Shown: positions 27,735 through 38,507, counted from the stretch's first letter. The stretch: 64,000 nt of DNA from an uncultured Granulosicoccaceae bacterium (GCA_938020525.1 CALIHW010000103.1:1-64000); one strand, 5' to 3'. The notes: generated by a model not told the origin, from the letters alone. Numbers and translations are program-made.

Positions 27735-30251
27735 ATGGCCGACGATCCCAAGTCACCTAGGAAAGCACCCAAAAAGGCATCTGGCAAAGATTTAGCCAAA
27801 GATGCGGATCGCACGCTTGAAAAGGCAGTGCCGGATTCGAAAAATTTACCGGATCATTTAATTCCCCTGGTACCTTTGCGGGACGTTGTTGTATATCCGC
27901 ATATGGTGATTCCGCTGTTCGTTGGTCGAGAGAAATCAATCCTTGCGCTCGATGAGGCTATGTCTCGCGATAAGCAGATTTTGTTGTCTGCTCAAACGCG
28001 TGCCGACATCGAAGATCCTGACGCGGAAGACATCAATACTTTTGGCACCCTTGCCGATATCCTGCAGTTATTGAAGCTACCGGACGGTACTATCAAAGTA
28101 CTGGTTGAGGGGAGTCAGCGCGCCAGAATTTCAGATGTGGAAAAAACCCCGGATGGTTTTTTTGCCGCCCGTGCCGAAGTGGTTGATGTAGCCCAGGACT
28201 ACGACGAAGTGGAAATGGAAGTGCTGGTTCGTTCAGTCACTAAGCTGTTTGAACAATACGTCAAACTTAAAGAAAAGCTTGCACCGGAAATACTCACATC
28301 GCTGAGCGGTATCGACAATCCATCCAGGCTTGCAGATACGGTAGCTGCTCATCTTTCTTTGAAGATAGAAGAGAAGCAAACACTTCTTGAGATTGAACAC
28401 CCTGCAGACAGGCTCGAGCAATTAATGAGCTTGATGGAAGGGGAGCTCGATATGTTGCAGGTTGAGAAAAGAATTCGTGGCCGGGTTAAGCAACAAATGG
28501 AAAAGAGCCAGCGTGAGTACTATCTCAACGAGCAAATGAAGGCTATCCAGAAAGAACTCGGAGATATGGATGACGTTCCGAATGAAATCGAAGATCTGGC
28601 TGGAAAAATTGAATCTGCCGGCATGGGTGCTGAAGCTAAAGAGAAAGTTACTGCTGAGTTGCAGAAGCTAAAAATGATGTCACCTATGTCTGCAGAGGCG
28701 ACGGTTGTGCGGAACTACATCGAAACACTTACCAATGTTCCGTGGAAAAAACGCAGCAGGCTTAAGTCCAATCTCGCAGAGGCAGAAGAGGTTCTCGAAG
28801 CTGATCACTATGGGCTCGATAAGGTGAAAGAGCGCATCCTTGAATACCTCGCTGTTCAAAAAAGAGTTAAGAAATCAAAAGGGCCCATTCTTTGTCTGGT
28901 GGGGCCTCCGGGTGTTGGTAAGACATCTCTTGGTAAATCTATCGCACGCTCTACCGGTAGAAAGTTCAGCCGCATGGCGCTGGGTGGTGTCAGAGACGAG
29001 GCAGAAATAAGAGGTCATAGACGTACTTATATAGGGTCAATGCCCGGCAAGATTATTCAAAACATCACTAAAGCAGAGACACGTAATCCGCTGATGTTAC
29101 TGGATGAGATAGACAAGATGTCTACCGACTTCAGAGGCGATCCTTCGTCAGCACTGCTTGAGGTTCTTGATCCAGAGCAGAACAATACGTTTACAGATCA
29201 CTACCTGGAAGTAGAATATGACTTGTCAGATGTTATGTTTGTCGCGACCGCTAACAGCATGGATATACCTGCGCCGCTGTTAGACCGAATGGAAGTGATC
29301 AGAATACCGGGTTACACAGAAACTGAAAAGTTGCACATAGCGCTGAACTATCTGGTGCCTCGAAAATTCGAGGACAACGGTTTACACAAAGACGAAATGA
29401 CTTTGTCAGAAGATGCCATCCGTCATGTTATTCGTCACTACACGCGTGAAGCTGGGGTCCGTGGACTTGAACGCGAGATATCTAAAATTTGTAGAAAGAT
29501 TGTCACCAGAATTCTGCTTGAAAAAGATACCCAATCTGTTGATGTCACACCTGATAATCTCTCAGAATATCTGGGTGTTCCGCAGTACCGCATTGGCAAA
29601 GCCGATCAGGAAGATAAAGTGGGTCAGGTAACCGGCCTTGCCTGGACGCAAGTGGGTGGTGAATTACTCACTATAGAAACAGCTGTGATGCCGGGTAAGG
29701 GTAAATTTATCAATACCGGGCAGCTGGGTGATGTGATGCAGGAGTCAATACAGGCGGCCAAAACTGTAGTCAGAAGTCGGGCCCAGTCACTGGGTTTAAA
29801 AGATGATTTCCATACTGAGAAAGACATTCACATTCACGTTCCCGAAGGGGCTACACCAAAAGATGGCCCGAGCGCGGGTATTGGAATGTGCACGGCACTG
29901 GTGTCGGCTATGACGGGTATCCCGGTAAAGTCTGACGTTGCAATGACTGGTGAAATTACATTGCGAGGAGAAGTGCTGCCGATCGGTGGCTTGAAAGAGA
30001 AGTTGCTTGCAGCGCACCGTGGCGGTTTGAAAACCGTCATCATTCCGCACGACAATGAGAAAGACCTGGCGGACGTTCCAGATGAAATTCTGGAAAAGCT
30101 GGATGTCAAAATAGCTCGCTGGATTGATGATGTTCTGGTGGTGGCGCTCACAAGCTCGCCAGTGCCGCTGCTACCCGAAGAAGTTTCTGATACCAAGTCT
30201 AAAAGTGCATCCAGGAAGAAAAAACCTTCCCAATCAGTCAGGCACCACTAG
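27735..30251 (+). CDS. lon: ATP-dependent protease Lon
   Basis: An 838-residue LonA. It has an N-terminal substrate domain beginning [20 protein letters not shown], an AAA+ module with Walker [14 protein letters not shown] and Walker [13 protein letters not shown], and a C-terminal peptidase domain with catalytic Ser in [12 protein letters not shown] and Lys in [14 protein letters not shown]. It is longer than the usual 780-800 residues because of a Lys/Asp-rich N-terminal leader of about 40 residues and a basic Ser/Lys tail. I see no heat-shock promoter upstream. Confidence 0.97.
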   Translation: MADDPKSPRKAPKKASGKDLAKDADRTLEKAVPDSKNLPDHLIPLVPLRDVVVYPHMVIPLFVGREKSILALDEAMSRDKQILLSAQTRADIEDPDAEDINTFGTLADILQLLKLPDGTIKVLVEGSQRARISDVEKTPDGFFAARAEVVDVAQDYDEVEMEVLVRSVTKLFEQYVKLKEKLAPEILTSLSGIDNPSRLADTVAAHLSLKIEEKQTLLEIEHPADRLEQLMSLMEGELDMLQVEKRIRGRVKQQMEKSQREYYLNEQMKAIQKELGDMDDVPNEIEDLAGKIESAGMGAEAKEKVTAELQKLKMMSPMSAEATVVRNYIETLTNVPWKKRSRLKSNLAEAEEVLEADHYGLDKVKERILEYLAVQKRVKKSKGPILCLVGPPGVGKTSLGKSIARSTGRKFSRMALGGVRDEAEIRGHRRTYIGSMPGKIIQNITKAETRNPLMLLDEIDKMSTDFRGDPSSALLEVLDPEQNNTFTDHYLEVEYDLSDVMFVATANSMDIPAPLLDRMEVIRIPGYTETEKLHIALNYLVPRKFEDNGLHKDEMTLSEDAIRHVIRHYTREAGVRGLEREISKICRKIVTRILLEKDTQSVDVTPDNLSEYLGVPQYRIGKADQEDKVGQVTGLAWTQVGGELLTIETAVMPGKGKFINTGQLGDVMQESIQAAKTVVRSRAQSLGLKDDFHTEKDIHIHVPEGATPKDGPSAGIGMCTALVSAMTGIPVKSDVAMTGEITLRGEVLPIGGLKEKLLAAHRGGLKTVIIPHDNEKDLADVPDEILEKLDVKIARWIDDVLVVALTSSPVPLLPEEVSDTKSKSASRKKKPSQSVRHH

Positions 30252-30475
30252 GGGGAATCGCTTCAATAAAACCACCGGTTTGTGGTAAGGTGGTGGGGTT
30301 TGGTGCAGTTTGCACGCGTACAGTTTAGGCGGTTTTCCGCTTGTCTGTGTTAGGTTTTAGTGACGCATTGTTCGAGCCTGGCTGCCAGTCTGAAGCATTT
30401 ATTCGCTGAGTAGTATTGTTGTTGTCAGGCAGGGCGTTGCGCCGTATTTGCAATAATTATAGAGGACACCTCTGA

Positions 30476-30748
30476 ATGAATAAATCAGAATTCGTTGACG
30501 CGGTTGCTGATAAAGCTGACGTACAAAAATCCGATGCCCTTAAAATCGTTGACTCGATGACAGAAGTGATTAGTGATGCGCTCAAGTCAAAAGATCAGGT
30601 GACATTGGTCGGTTTTGGAACGTTTCTGGTAAGTGAAAGAGCGGCGCGGAAAGGACGTAATCCGCGTACAGGTGAAGAAATTGACATAAAGGCTTCAAAT
30701 GTTCCGCGATTTAAGCCTGGCAAAGCGTTGAAAGACGCTATAAACTAG
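30476..30748 (+). CDS. hupB: DNA-binding protein HU-beta
   Basis: A 90-residue HU family protein: MNKSEFVDAVADKADVQKSD at the start, VTLVGFGTFLVSERAARKGRNPRTGEEI for the beta arm, and VPRFKPGKALKDAIN at the end. It is a nucleoid protein that bends DNA without sequence specificity. It stands between lon and ppiD as in Pseudomonas and Escherichia, followed by two tRNA genes. Confidence 0.97.
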   Translation: MNKSEFVDAVADKADVQKSDALKIVDSMTEVISDALKSKDQVTLVGFGTFLVSERAARKGRNPRTGEEIDIKASNVPRFKPGKALKDAIN

Positions 30749-30760
30749 TACGGATAGCTC

Positions 30761-30836
30761 GGGTGCTTAGCTCAGCTGGGAGAGCATCGCCCTTACAAGG
30801 CGAGGGTCGGGGGTTCGATCCCCTCAGCACCCACCA
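30761..30836 (+). tRNA. tRNA-Val (TAC)
   Basis: Acceptor GGGTGCT/AGCACCC, anticodon stem TCGCC/GGCGA with loop CTTACAA (anticodon TAC), T-loop TTCGATC, encoded CCA. It lies 12 bp after hupB. Confidence 0.97.
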
Positions 30837-30844
30837 CTATATTT

Positions 30845-30921
30845 GGAGCGGTAGTTCAGTTGGTTAGAATACCGGCCTGTCACGCCGGGGGTCGCGGGTT
30901 CGAGTCCCGTCCGCTCCGCCA
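30845..30921 (+). tRNA. tRNA-Asp (GTC)
   Basis: Acceptor GGAGCGG/CCGCTCC, anticodon GTC within CGGCCTGTCACGCCG, T-loop TTCGAGT, discriminator G and encoded CCA. Eight bases after tRNA-Val, so probably co-transcribed with it and hupB. Confidence 0.97.
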
Positions 30922-30928
30922 AACAACG

Positions 30929-30953
30929 AAGGGTGTCTCGGCACCCTTTTTTT
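30929..30953 (+). terminator. Rho-independent terminator after the tRNA pair
   Basis: Stem AAGGGTG/CACCCTT around a six-base loop followed by a T-run, seven bases after the encoded CCA of tRNA-Asp. It ends the hupB/tRNA transcript before ppiD. Confidence 0.88.
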
Positions 30954-31038
30954 GTGTCCGCTGCTATATTAAATCTAAGCTTTGCAATCACACTGGCGAT
31001 TTAGTCGTCTGTAAACCACACGCACAAGTACGTAGCTT

Positions 31039-32955
31039 ATGTTATTAGATTTCAGAGACGGTATACGTAATTCCAAACGGCTCAAATACATTTTGGTGGG
31101 TATCATCTGTATACCTTTCGCCCTGGTTGGTATTGGCTCCTATTTCGGCAACCACGGGCCGAGTTACGCTGCCAAGGTGAATGGACAGGAGGTCTCTGTC
31201 TACGCATTTCAGAACGCCGCAGCTCAGTCACAGATGCAGATCCAGCAGACTTTTGGCGGGCGCCTGCCTGAGGGGCTTGATCTGAGTTCTATGGTAAATA
31301 ACCAGGCGATGGACGCTGTTGTACAACAGGAAGTACTACGTCAGTCAACGGCTGAAAAAGGTTTTGCAGTTGGTGATGAGCATCTCGCTAAGGAGATTTT
31401 ATCTATTGATGCGTTTGTAGTAGACGGTGCATTTGACAAGCAACGCTACTCTGAATTTTTGCAGTCTCGAGGTATGTCTGCAGAACAGTTTGAAGAACAG
31501 TATCGAAGTGATCTGTTGATGCAACAGTTTCGCAACGGAGTGGTTGCTACCGGGTTTTCACTAGGTGATGAGAATGAGCTGATTACATCGTTACGCAACC
31601 AAAAACGACTCGCATCTTTCATTAAGCTGGATACACAGTCAAAAGCTGACTCTCTCGAGATTACAGACGAAGAAGTACAGACTCACTACGACGAGAATAT
31701 AGAGGCGTTTAACAACCCTCAGAAAGTGAAGATTGAATACATTGAGCTTAATATCGACGTCTTGAAAGATGATGTTGAAACCACAGAAGAAGATTTAGAA
31801 GGATATTTCGAGCAAAACAAATCCCGCTGGGTAGTGCCTGAGAAACGATCGGCATCGCATATTTTGCTCGCGGTCGATAGCGATGCTTCCGACTCGGCCT
31901 TAGAAGAGAAGAAATCTCTAGCTGATGAGCTGGTTGCGCGGATCGCCGCAGGTGAAACACTCGCAGCGCTTGCGCCTGAATTTTCAGATGATCCGGGTTC
32001 TGCTGATAATGGCGGCAGTCTCGGGGAGTTTGGTCGCGGTGTGATGGTTAGTGCGTTTGAAGAAGTAGCATTCGCGATGAATGAAGGTGAGGTTAGTGAT
32101 CCGGTGAAGTCAGAGTTTGGATTCCACATTATTCAACTGGATAAAATCATCGGCGAGACAGGCCAGCTGTTTGAAGAAGTGAAAGCAGAGGTGGAAGACC
32201 AGTATCGCGCCGAGCTGGCAGAGACCGAGTTTTTTCAGGCTTCTGATACGCTTTCGAATTCAACTTATGAGAACAATGATTCGCTCCAGCCCGCAGCAGA
32301 TGAAACTGGACTTGAGTTAAAAACTACTGACTGGATAGATCAAAACAGCACAGAAGGAGTCGGTGCGTTTCCACAAGTAATTGCGGCAGCACTGTCTGAT
32401 GATGTGCGAAACAATGGTTTGAACTCCGAGGTACTGACCGTGGGTGATAACCATGCGGTAGTGCTGCGTACTATTGATTATGAAGAAGCCAAGCCCAAGC
32501 TACTTGATGAGGTTCGTGAAGATGTTGTTAAGCGGGTTCAGAGCGAGAAATCCTTAGTAGAATTAACAGCACTTGCAGAAACAATGGTAACGGAGCTTGA
32601 AGGTGGTGCTGAAGCGGAAGCGCTGGCGACCGCAAACGAAGGCGAATTTATTGCAACTGCTGCACTTGAGCGAAGTAATTCAGAAACTGACCGTACATTG
32701 GTGAGTGCACTATTTACTATGCCGAAGCCTGCTGAGGGCTCTGCCAGTTATCGAACTGTTACAGATAGCAATGGTGATGTGGTGGTTGTTTCGTTCACTG
32801 GTGTTGAAGCGGGTGAATCAGAAGAAGCAGCTCCGGTAACTGCTACAGCGGCACCTGCAACTGCAGAATATACTTCACTGCTTAGCGCTATGGAAGCTGA
32901 TGCCGATATAGAGAAGAACGAAGCTGTGCTGAACCCTGAAGCTACTTTGCAATAG
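31039..32955 (+). CDS. ppiD: Periplasmic folding chaperone / parvulin-like isomerase PpiD
   Basis: A 638-residue SurA_N-3 family protein anchored by one N-terminal membrane segment (about residues 14-33, YILVGIICIPFALVGIGSYF). A SurA-like N domain follows, then one parvulin domain (about 265-370: SASHILLAV, then SDDPGSADNGGSLGEFGRG, then FGFHIIQLDKI) and a C-terminal helical part ending in an Ala/Thr-rich tail. PpiD helps outer-membrane and periplasmic proteins leaving the Sec channel. Position after hupB is canonical. Confidence 0.95.
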   Translation: MLLDFRDGIRNSKRLKYILVGIICIPFALVGIGSYFGNHGPSYAAKVNGQEVSVYAFQNAAAQSQMQIQQTFGGRLPEGLDLSSMVNNQAMDAVVQQEVLRQSTAEKGFAVGDEHLAKEILSIDAFVVDGAFDKQRYSEFLQSRGMSAEQFEEQYRSDLLMQQFRNGVVATGFSLGDENELITSLRNQKRLASFIKLDTQSKADSLEITDEEVQTHYDENIEAFNNPQKVKIEYIELNIDVLKDDVETTEEDLEGYFEQNKSRWVVPEKRSASHILLAVDSDASDSALEEKKSLADELVARIAAGETLAALAPEFSDDPGSADNGGSLGEFGRGVMVSAFEEVAFAMNEGEVSDPVKSEFGFHIIQLDKIIGETGQLFEEVKAEVEDQYRAELAETEFFQASDTLSNSTYENNDSLQPAADETGLELKTTDWIDQNSTEGVGAFPQVIAAALSDDVRNNGLNSEVLTVGDNHAVVLRTIDYEEAKPKLLDEVREDVVKRVQSEKSLVELTALAETMVTELEGGAEAEALATANEGEFIATAALERSNSETDRTLVSALFTMPKPAEGSASYRTVTDSNGDVVVVSFTGVEAGESEEAAPVTATAAPATAEYTSLLSAMEADADIEKNEAVLNPEATLQ

Positions 32956-32957
32956 AA

Positions 32958-33743
32958 CTATTCCATAGACGGCGGCATGGCCACATTGTTAAATCCGTTA
33001 TCCACGTACACGGTCTGACCTGTAATTCCCGCCGCCATATCAGAACAAAGAAATGCCGCGGTATCACCGACTTGCTCAATAGTGACATTGCGTTTCAATG
33101 GAGAACTCTCTGCAACGTAGTTGAGAAGCTTTTTAAAATCACTAATACCAGAAGCTGCCAGCGTTCTGATAGGGCCTGCAGATATCGCATTTACCCTAAC
33201 GCTGGATGGGCCCAACGAGTGAGCCATGAATCTGGTATTCGCCTCCAGGCTCGCCTTCGCCAGACCCATAACATTGTAGTTAGGCATGGATCTTACTGCG
33301 CCAAGATAGCTTAGAGTCAGTAAAGCTGCGTTTTCATTAAGTAGTGGTTTACAGGCTTTGCCAAGTGCTGCAAAACTGTAAGAGCTGATGTCGTGTGCTA
33401 TACGAAAGCCTTCACGCGTGACGTTGTCCAGGTAGTCACCTTCGAGTTGTTCACGCGGAGCAAAACCAACAGCGTGTACCAGAATATCCAGTGAACCCCA
33501 GTGGCTTTTTAATGATGCGGCGAGATCATCTATTTCTTTGTCATGTTCGACATCGCACGGAAAAACTGCTGTGGAGTTGCACTCTGCAGCCATGTCTACG
33601 ACGCGATCCTTAAGACGGTCATTCTGATAGGTGAATGCCAGATCCGCACCTTCACGATGCATTGACTGGGCAATACCCCATGCAATAGATCGTTTACTGG
33701 CGACACCAATGATCAGTGCTTTTTTACCTTCGAGAAATCCCAT
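32958..33743 (-). CDS. fabI: Enoyl-[acyl-carrier-protein] reductase (NADH)
   Basis: A 261-residue FabI of the short-chain dehydrogenase superfamily. It has the N-terminal [19 protein letters not shown] (nucleotide loop), the [12 protein letters not shown] catalytic Tyr-X6-Lys, [13 protein letters not shown] and the C-terminal [14 protein letters not shown]. It performs the last reduction of each fatty-acid elongation cycle and is the target of triclosan-type inhibitors. It converges on ppiD with a two-base gap. Confidence 0.97.
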   Translation of the reverse strand: MGFLEGKKALIIGVASKRSIAWGIAQSMHREGADLAFTYQNDRLKDRVVDMAAECNSTAVFPCDVEHDKEIDDLAASLKSHWGSLDILVHAVGFAPREQLEGDYLDNVTREGFRIAHDISSYSFAALGKACKPLLNENAALLTLSYLGAVRSMPNYNVMGLAKASLEANTRFMAHSLGPSSVRVNAISAGPIRTLAASGISDFKKLLNYVAESSPLKRNVTIEQVGDTAAFLCSDMAAGITGQTVYVDNGFNNVAMPPSME

Positions 33744-34096
33744 GTCTTTGCTCCGGTTGATTGCATGTGATTATACCGCGCAATGCTGATTCCACGCTAA
33801 TTGTTCAATTCTCCGCAAACAGATGCCGAGATGAAGCCTGGTAGTCGCGCGGCAAAACCTCTGTTACTGCGAACGCGCCCTGACTGTGTGCCAAGGCAAT
33901 GTTAATCATCGATCATTTTCGTTCCATATGAATAACTATGCGCCTCAAATGATCGTACCCTAATTGATGATGGAACAGGGTCCGCGCCCTGGCACGTTCT
34001 CGCTATGCAAACTTCTACCGCGCAGACTCCTGGTCCGGGTTCTTTTATAATGAATCTATACAGGCTGGAGTTGGTTCCAGCCACCGTTAAAAGTGA
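33744..34096. other. Divergent control region between fabI and the CYTH gene
   Basis: About 350 bases without a credible gene. A TATAAT hexamer at 34046-34051 could be the -10 of the rightward gene, but no good -35 precedes it. A 7-bp hairpin (GGCTGGA/TCCAGCC, 34063-34082) lies just before the CYTH start. Nothing else recognised. Confidence 0.4.
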
Positions 34097-34567
34097 ATGT
34101 GCGCCATGATTGAAATCGAAAGAAAGTTTCTGGTTAAAAAAGATCAATGGCCACGCAGTGAGCAGCGTGTCGTCATGCGGCAAGGGTACCTTGCACAGCA
34201 GGGCAATCTGGTCTGTCGCGTCAGACAGAAGAACCAGCAGTTCTTCTTATCGATCAAGGCCAGAATCGACGACCTGTCAAGTTATGACTATGAGTATCCG
34301 ATTCCGGAGGAGGATGGTCAAACGATGCTAGATAAGCTCTGTGATTATCAGGCGGTAACTAAAACCCGGCATCTGGTTAAGCAGGGAGAGCTGGTGTGGG
34401 AGATAGATGAGTTCCACGACGCTAATGGTGGCCTTGTAGTGGCGGAAATAGAACTGCCATCAGCCGAGCATGTATTTGAAATGCCTGATTGGCTAGCGGA
34501 AGAGGTGTCAGATGATAAGCGCTACACTAACTATGCGCTTTATTGCAAGCCGCATAGTCAGTGGTGA
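34097..34567 (+). CDS. CYTH-domain protein (triphosphate tunnel family)
   Basis: A 156-residue single CYTH domain. The diagnostic EIERKFLV (ExExK) is at the N-terminus, followed by alternating charged strands (RVVMRQGYL, VCRVRQKNQQFFLSIKA, VWEIDEFHDANGGLVVAEIEL) that line the tunnel. Members hydrolyse inorganic triphosphate or act as thiamine triphosphatase or class IV adenylate cyclase; short bacterial forms are mostly tripolyphosphatases. The start may be ATG 34097 or ATG 34106 (MIEIERK). It stands alone between divergent fabI and convergent dapE. Confidence 0.9.
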   Translation: MCAMIEIERKFLVKKDQWPRSEQRVVMRQGYLAQQGNLVCRVRQKNQQFFLSIKARIDDLSSYDYEYPIPEEDGQTMLDKLCDYQAVTKTRHLVKQGELVWEIDEFHDANGGLVVAEIELPSAEHVFEMPDWLAEEVSDDKRYTNYALYCKPHSQW

Positions 34568-34581
34568 GGATGTCATATTTC

Positions 34582-34636
34582 GTAGGGGGATAGGCTTGCG
34601 TGGACTTTGGTGGATGCGCAAGCTTATCCTCCCTAC
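34582..34636. repeat. Palindromic GTAGGGxGGATAxGC-type intergenic repeat
   Basis: Left arm GTAGGGGGATAGGCTTGCG and right arm CGCAAGCTTATCCTCCCTAC are imperfect inverse copies (inner seven GCTTGCG/CGCAAGC perfect). They enclose a spacer that itself reads GTGGA/TGGAT. It resembles a dispersed hairpin repeat common in proteobacterial intergenic DNA. It may act as a terminator for the converging genes. Confidence 0.6.
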
Positions 34637-34707
34637 CTGCCCTTATGTGGAGTGAGACGACCTGACACATTGAATACCGAGTTTTACAGCTATGGATGCC
34701 TTGTGAG

Positions 34708-35835
34708 CTAGCTTCGCAACAGCTTGGTTAACAGTTCCTCATAGACATCTGTCAACGTATCCAGCTCTGCCACGGCTACGTGCTCATCAATCTGATGAAT
34801 GGTGGCATTGCATGGACCCAGCTCTAAAACCTGTGCACCGGTAGGCGCTATGAATCGACCGTCAGACGTACCACCGCTGGTTGAGAGTTCTGCGTCTGTG
34901 TTACAAACTTTTTTTATCGCACTAACAGTGGCATCCACCAGTTCCCCGCGGCCGGTAATAAAAGGGTTACCTGACAAGCTCCAGTCAAGGTCATAGTTAA
35001 GTTCGTGTGCGTCGAGAATTGACTTCACTCGCTGTTGTAGTTCATCTGAAGTAACCTCTGTTGAAAATCGGAAATTGAATTTAACTTCCATTTCACCAGG
35101 AATAACATTCGTGACACCAGTACCGGCGTGAATGTTGGAGATCTGGAATGTGGTGGCGGGAAAAAACTCGTTGCCATTATCCCATTGCTCTCGCGTAAGG
35201 GCCGCGAGTGCATCGGCAAATTTATGAACCGGGTTTTCGCCTAAATGCGGATAGGCGACGTGACCTTGTTTGCCCTCTATATTCAGTGTGCCGTTTAGCG
35301 AGCCGCGTCTGCCGTTTTTTATAACATCGCCCAGATTGTTGGTGCTGGTAGGTTCACCAACAATACACCAGTTCATTTTGATGGCATTTTGCTCCAGGAA
35401 TTCAACTACTTTGACAGTACCGTTAACGGCTGGGCCTTCTTCATCGCTGGTTATTAAAAATCCAATGCGTCCGTTGACAGGTCCCTTCGCAAAAAGCCTC
35501 TCGACTGCGACAACCATAGCGGCGATACTGCTCTTCATGTCCGAAGTGCCACGACCGTAAATTGAACCATCGTGAATCTCAGCGCCGAACGGGGGATGAG
35601 TCCAGCTTTCCAGTGGGCCGGTTGGTACCACGTCTGTGTGGCCGGCGAATACAAACAATGGTCCATCACCTTCAGTGACTGACCAAAGATTATCAACATC
35701 TTCAAAGCGAAGGTGGGTATGTTTGAAACCAAGTGCGGCGAGTCTATTGGCTATTATTTTCTGACAGCCACCATCGTTCGGTGTAACCGATTCACGCTTT
35801 ACCAATTGTTGAGCTAGCTTAATGGTTTCAGACAT
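34708..35835 (-). CDS. dapE: Succinyl-diaminopimelate desuccinylase
   Basis: A 375-residue M20-family di-zinc hydrolase. FAGHTDVVPTGPLESW carries the first zinc His and catalytic Asp, GRGTSDMKSS the bridging Asp, and ITSDEEGPA the catalytic Glu pair. A dimerisation domain (about residues 180-295) and C-terminal GPCNATIHQIDEHV with the last zinc His follow. It makes LL-diaminopimelate for lysine and peptidoglycan. Its ATG is two bases after the glnD stop, so the map-glnD-dapE genes form one unit. Confidence 0.96.
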   Translation of the reverse strand: MSETIKLAQQLVKRESVTPNDGGCQKIIANRLAALGFKHTHLRFEDVDNLWSVTEGDGPLFVFAGHTDVVPTGPLESWTHPPFGAEIHDGSIYGRGTSDMKSSIAAMVVAVERLFAKGPVNGRIGFLITSDEEGPAVNGTVKVVEFLEQNAIKMNWCIVGEPTSTNNLGDVIKNGRRGSLNGTLNIEGKQGHVAYPHLGENPVHKFADALAALTREQWDNGNEFFPATTFQISNIHAGTGVTNVIPGEMEVKFNFRFSTEVTSDELQQRVKSILDAHELNYDLDWSLSGNPFITGRGELVDATVSAIKKVCNTDAELSTSGGTSDGRFIAPTGAQVLELGPCNATIHQIDEHVAVAELDTLTDVYEELLTKLLRS

Positions 35836-35837
35836 GG

Positions 35838-38498
35838 TCAGCTATCCAGTGTGGTATGCAGTGAGTCGCGCAACCGATTGAGTGCCGCGTCATCGGTGAT
35901 TTTTTCACGGGCAGCATTTTGTATGTAGAAGGAATCTTCAGCTGTTTCTCCCAGCGTGGTGATGTTGGCAGACATTACCCGAACACTGTGTTCAGCGAAG
36001 CATTTACCAATTGCGCTCAGTAAGCCTGGACGATCGATCGCCTTTATAAACAAGCTTGTTGAGTCTTCAGAAAGTTCGTTGTCGAATTGAATGATCGGTT
36101 CAAACTCAAAGTGCGTCAGGCGTCTTGGTGCGGGGAGCTTTACGTTTTCCGGGGCGTGTCTCTCAATAAGAATGAGATCCAGGTGAGTGCGAATACTCTC
36201 CAGACGGTGTTCATCCTGAATAGTTTCGCCTTCCCGATCAAGTACAAAAAATGTATTTAGCGTCCAGCCATTGAGAGAGGTAAGAATCTGTGCGCTGACA
36301 ATAGTCAGGTTAAGCTGATCCAGTGTCGAGACAATATGTGAAAACAGATGGGTGTAGTCATTTACATGAATAAATATCTCGGTGGAGCCACGTGCTGTTT
36401 CTCTACGTAATAGAATCAGCGGTTCACCTGTTTCAATTAGGGATAAGTTAGTCACATGCCAGCTAATCTCATCCGAGCTGTATTGCAGAAAATACTGTTC
36501 ATCACAGTGCTGCCAGATTTTCTCTGCGGTTGTCGGGTCTATTGAATTTTCGATCAAAAATTCAGTGGCTTGTTGTTTTTTTCTCTTAACAATTTCTGCA
36601 ACATCAATCGGGTTATCAAGGCCGCGTTTAAGTGCATTGGTTGTGTGGCGGTATAGTTGCTCAAGTAGGTTTTGTTTCCAGGTGTTCCAGAGTTCCGGAT
36701 TGGTACCACGAATATCTGCCACTGTTAAGAGAAACAGGAAGTCCAGATATTGTTGTGAACCAACGAAACGTGCAAAGTCGAGAATTACGTCTGGATCGGA
36801 TGTGTCTTTTCGCTGTGCGGTCATCGACATATCAAGGTGATGCCTTATAGTCCAGACAACCAGCTTGCTATCTTCTTCATCCAGCCCATGATGTTTGCAA
36901 AAAGCGGTAGCATCTTCGGCTCCCAGTATTGAGTGATCACCGTCGCGGCCTTTGGCTATGTCATGAAACAAACCAATAATATACAGCAGTTCCTGCTTTT
37001 CGATACTCTGCATGATCGCGGAGCATTCGGGATATTCGTTGTCGTGTTGTGGAATGGCAAACCTTCGGAGGTTTCTTATCACCATCAGTGTATGTTCATC
37101 GACGGTGTAAATATGAAACAAATCATACTGCATTCGGCCAACGATCATTTCAAAGTTCGGCAGATAGGCAGCCATTACGCCGTATCGATTCATTAATCGC
37201 AGTTTACGTGTGATTTTCTCCGGTTCACGGAAGAGCTGCATAAAAAGGTCACGCGCTATGACATCTGAGCGGAATTTCCGGTTGATAAGGTGTAGGTTGC
37301 TTTTCAGACTTCTGAGAGTGCGTGCTCCGATGCCGCGGACTTCATCGTATGATGCGAATATCTGAAAGAGCTCCAGGATTGCTGGCGGGTACTTTGGAAA
37401 TACAGAGTCGTCTGTGGTTTCTATGTACTCATTAATGATGACAAAATTTTTGTCGTGAGTTGGCTTTGTAATCAGGTTTTCCGGTGCAGAGTGACTTGCC
37501 CCTATCAGCTGCAAGAGCATGTCATTCAGTCTTTCTACCTTGGTAACGGTGCGGAAGTAAATCTGCATAAACCGCTCTACAGCATCGTTGCTATATTCAC
37601 CTTGTTGTTCGTATCCAAAGTCGCTGGCCAGTTCCCGCTGATAGTCAAACAGCAATCTATCTTCCTTGCGCTTGCTTTTGGTGTGCAACAAAAAACGTAT
37701 GCGCCAGAGTATGTCTCTGCCTTCGGTTAATTCATCGAGTTCCTGTTGTGTTAGATAACCATCTGACACCAATGCATGTAGGTTTGAATTGCCATACTTT
37801 CGTATCAGCATCCACTCAACGGTTTGTATGTCGCGCAGGCCACCCGGGCTTTCTTTTAAATTTGGCTCAAGTCGAAATCCGGAACCATGATACTTAAGGT
37901 GTCGCTCTCTTTGTTCTTGTTGTTTGGCTGCAAAAAATTTATCGACTGGCCAGATTTTTTCCGGCTTTATGCTTAGAGATAATTCTTCAAACAGTTCTCT
38001 TTTGCCGCAGACATAACGGCTTTCTATAAGATTGGTTATAACAGTGATGTCGGCCTTTGCTTCGACGATGCAGCGTTTTACATCTCTGACACTATGTCCA
38101 ATATCAAGGCCGAGATCCCACAGTTGAGTGACAAACTGGCCAATTTCTTCATCAGCATCTGTGAAGCTTTTATCAGTCAGAATCAATATATCGATATCAG
38201 AGCGCGGATGCAGTTCGGCACGGCCGTAGCCACCGACTGCCACAAGTGCAAGAGAATTTCTGGCCGACGCCGGAATTATCTGTTGCCAGATATGAGAGAC
38301 AATTGAATCAATTATTGCCGACTGCCAGCCAATTAACTCAGAAACTGGTGCGCCTTCGTGAAACAGCGTCTTTAGCGACTCAAATTTGGATGATAGTGCT
38401 GATTTGTAAGCGTCTAGAGTGGAGTTTGCAGCTTCTATCTCTGCAATCATCGCAGGCAAGTGTATTACGGTTGTAATTTCCTGCGGCGGTTTATCCAT
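35838..38498 (-). CDS. glnD: Bifunctional uridylyltransferase / uridylyl-removing enzyme GlnD
   Basis: An 886-residue PII-modifying enzyme. The nucleotidyltransferase domain has VGGYGRAELHPRSDIDILIL (about residues 87-106). A GlnD helical domain follows, then an HD domain with HDIAKGRDGDHSILGA (about 510), and two C-terminal ACT domains (about 700-780 and 805-880) that sense glutamine. It uridylylates PII under nitrogen limitation and removes UMP when glutamine is high. Length and domain order are standard. It is encoded nine bases after map. Confidence 0.97.
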   Translation of the reverse strand: MDKPPQEITTVIHLPAMIAEIEAANSTLDAYKSALSSKFESLKTLFHEGAPVSELIGWQSAIIDSIVSHIWQQIIPASARNSLALVAVGGYGRAELHPRSDIDILILTDKSFTDADEEIGQFVTQLWDLGLDIGHSVRDVKRCIVEAKADITVITNLIESRYVCGKRELFEELSLSIKPEKIWPVDKFFAAKQQEQRERHLKYHGSGFRLEPNLKESPGGLRDIQTVEWMLIRKYGNSNLHALVSDGYLTQQELDELTEGRDILWRIRFLLHTKSKRKEDRLLFDYQRELASDFGYEQQGEYSNDAVERFMQIYFRTVTKVERLNDMLLQLIGASHSAPENLITKPTHDKNFVIINEYIETTDDSVFPKYPPAILELFQIFASYDEVRGIGARTLRSLKSNLHLINRKFRSDVIARDLFMQLFREPEKITRKLRLMNRYGVMAAYLPNFEMIVGRMQYDLFHIYTVDEHTLMVIRNLRRFAIPQHDNEYPECSAIMQSIEKQELLYIIGLFHDIAKGRDGDHSILGAEDATAFCKHHGLDEEDSKLVVWTIRHHLDMSMTAQRKDTSDPDVILDFARFVGSQQYLDFLFLLTVADIRGTNPELWNTWKQNLLEQLYRHTTNALKRGLDNPIDVAEIVKRKKQQATEFLIENSIDPTTAEKIWQHCDEQYFLQYSSDEISWHVTNLSLIETGEPLILLRRETARGSTEIFIHVNDYTHLFSHIVSTLDQLNLTIVSAQILTSLNGWTLNTFFVLDREGETIQDEHRLESIRTHLDLILIERHAPENVKLPAPRRLTHFEFEPIIQFDNELSEDSTSLFIKAIDRPGLLSAIGKCFAEHSVRVMSANITTLGETAEDSFYIQNAAREKITDDAALNRLRDSLHTTLDS

Positions 38499-38507
38499 CG
38501 TTAGTGT

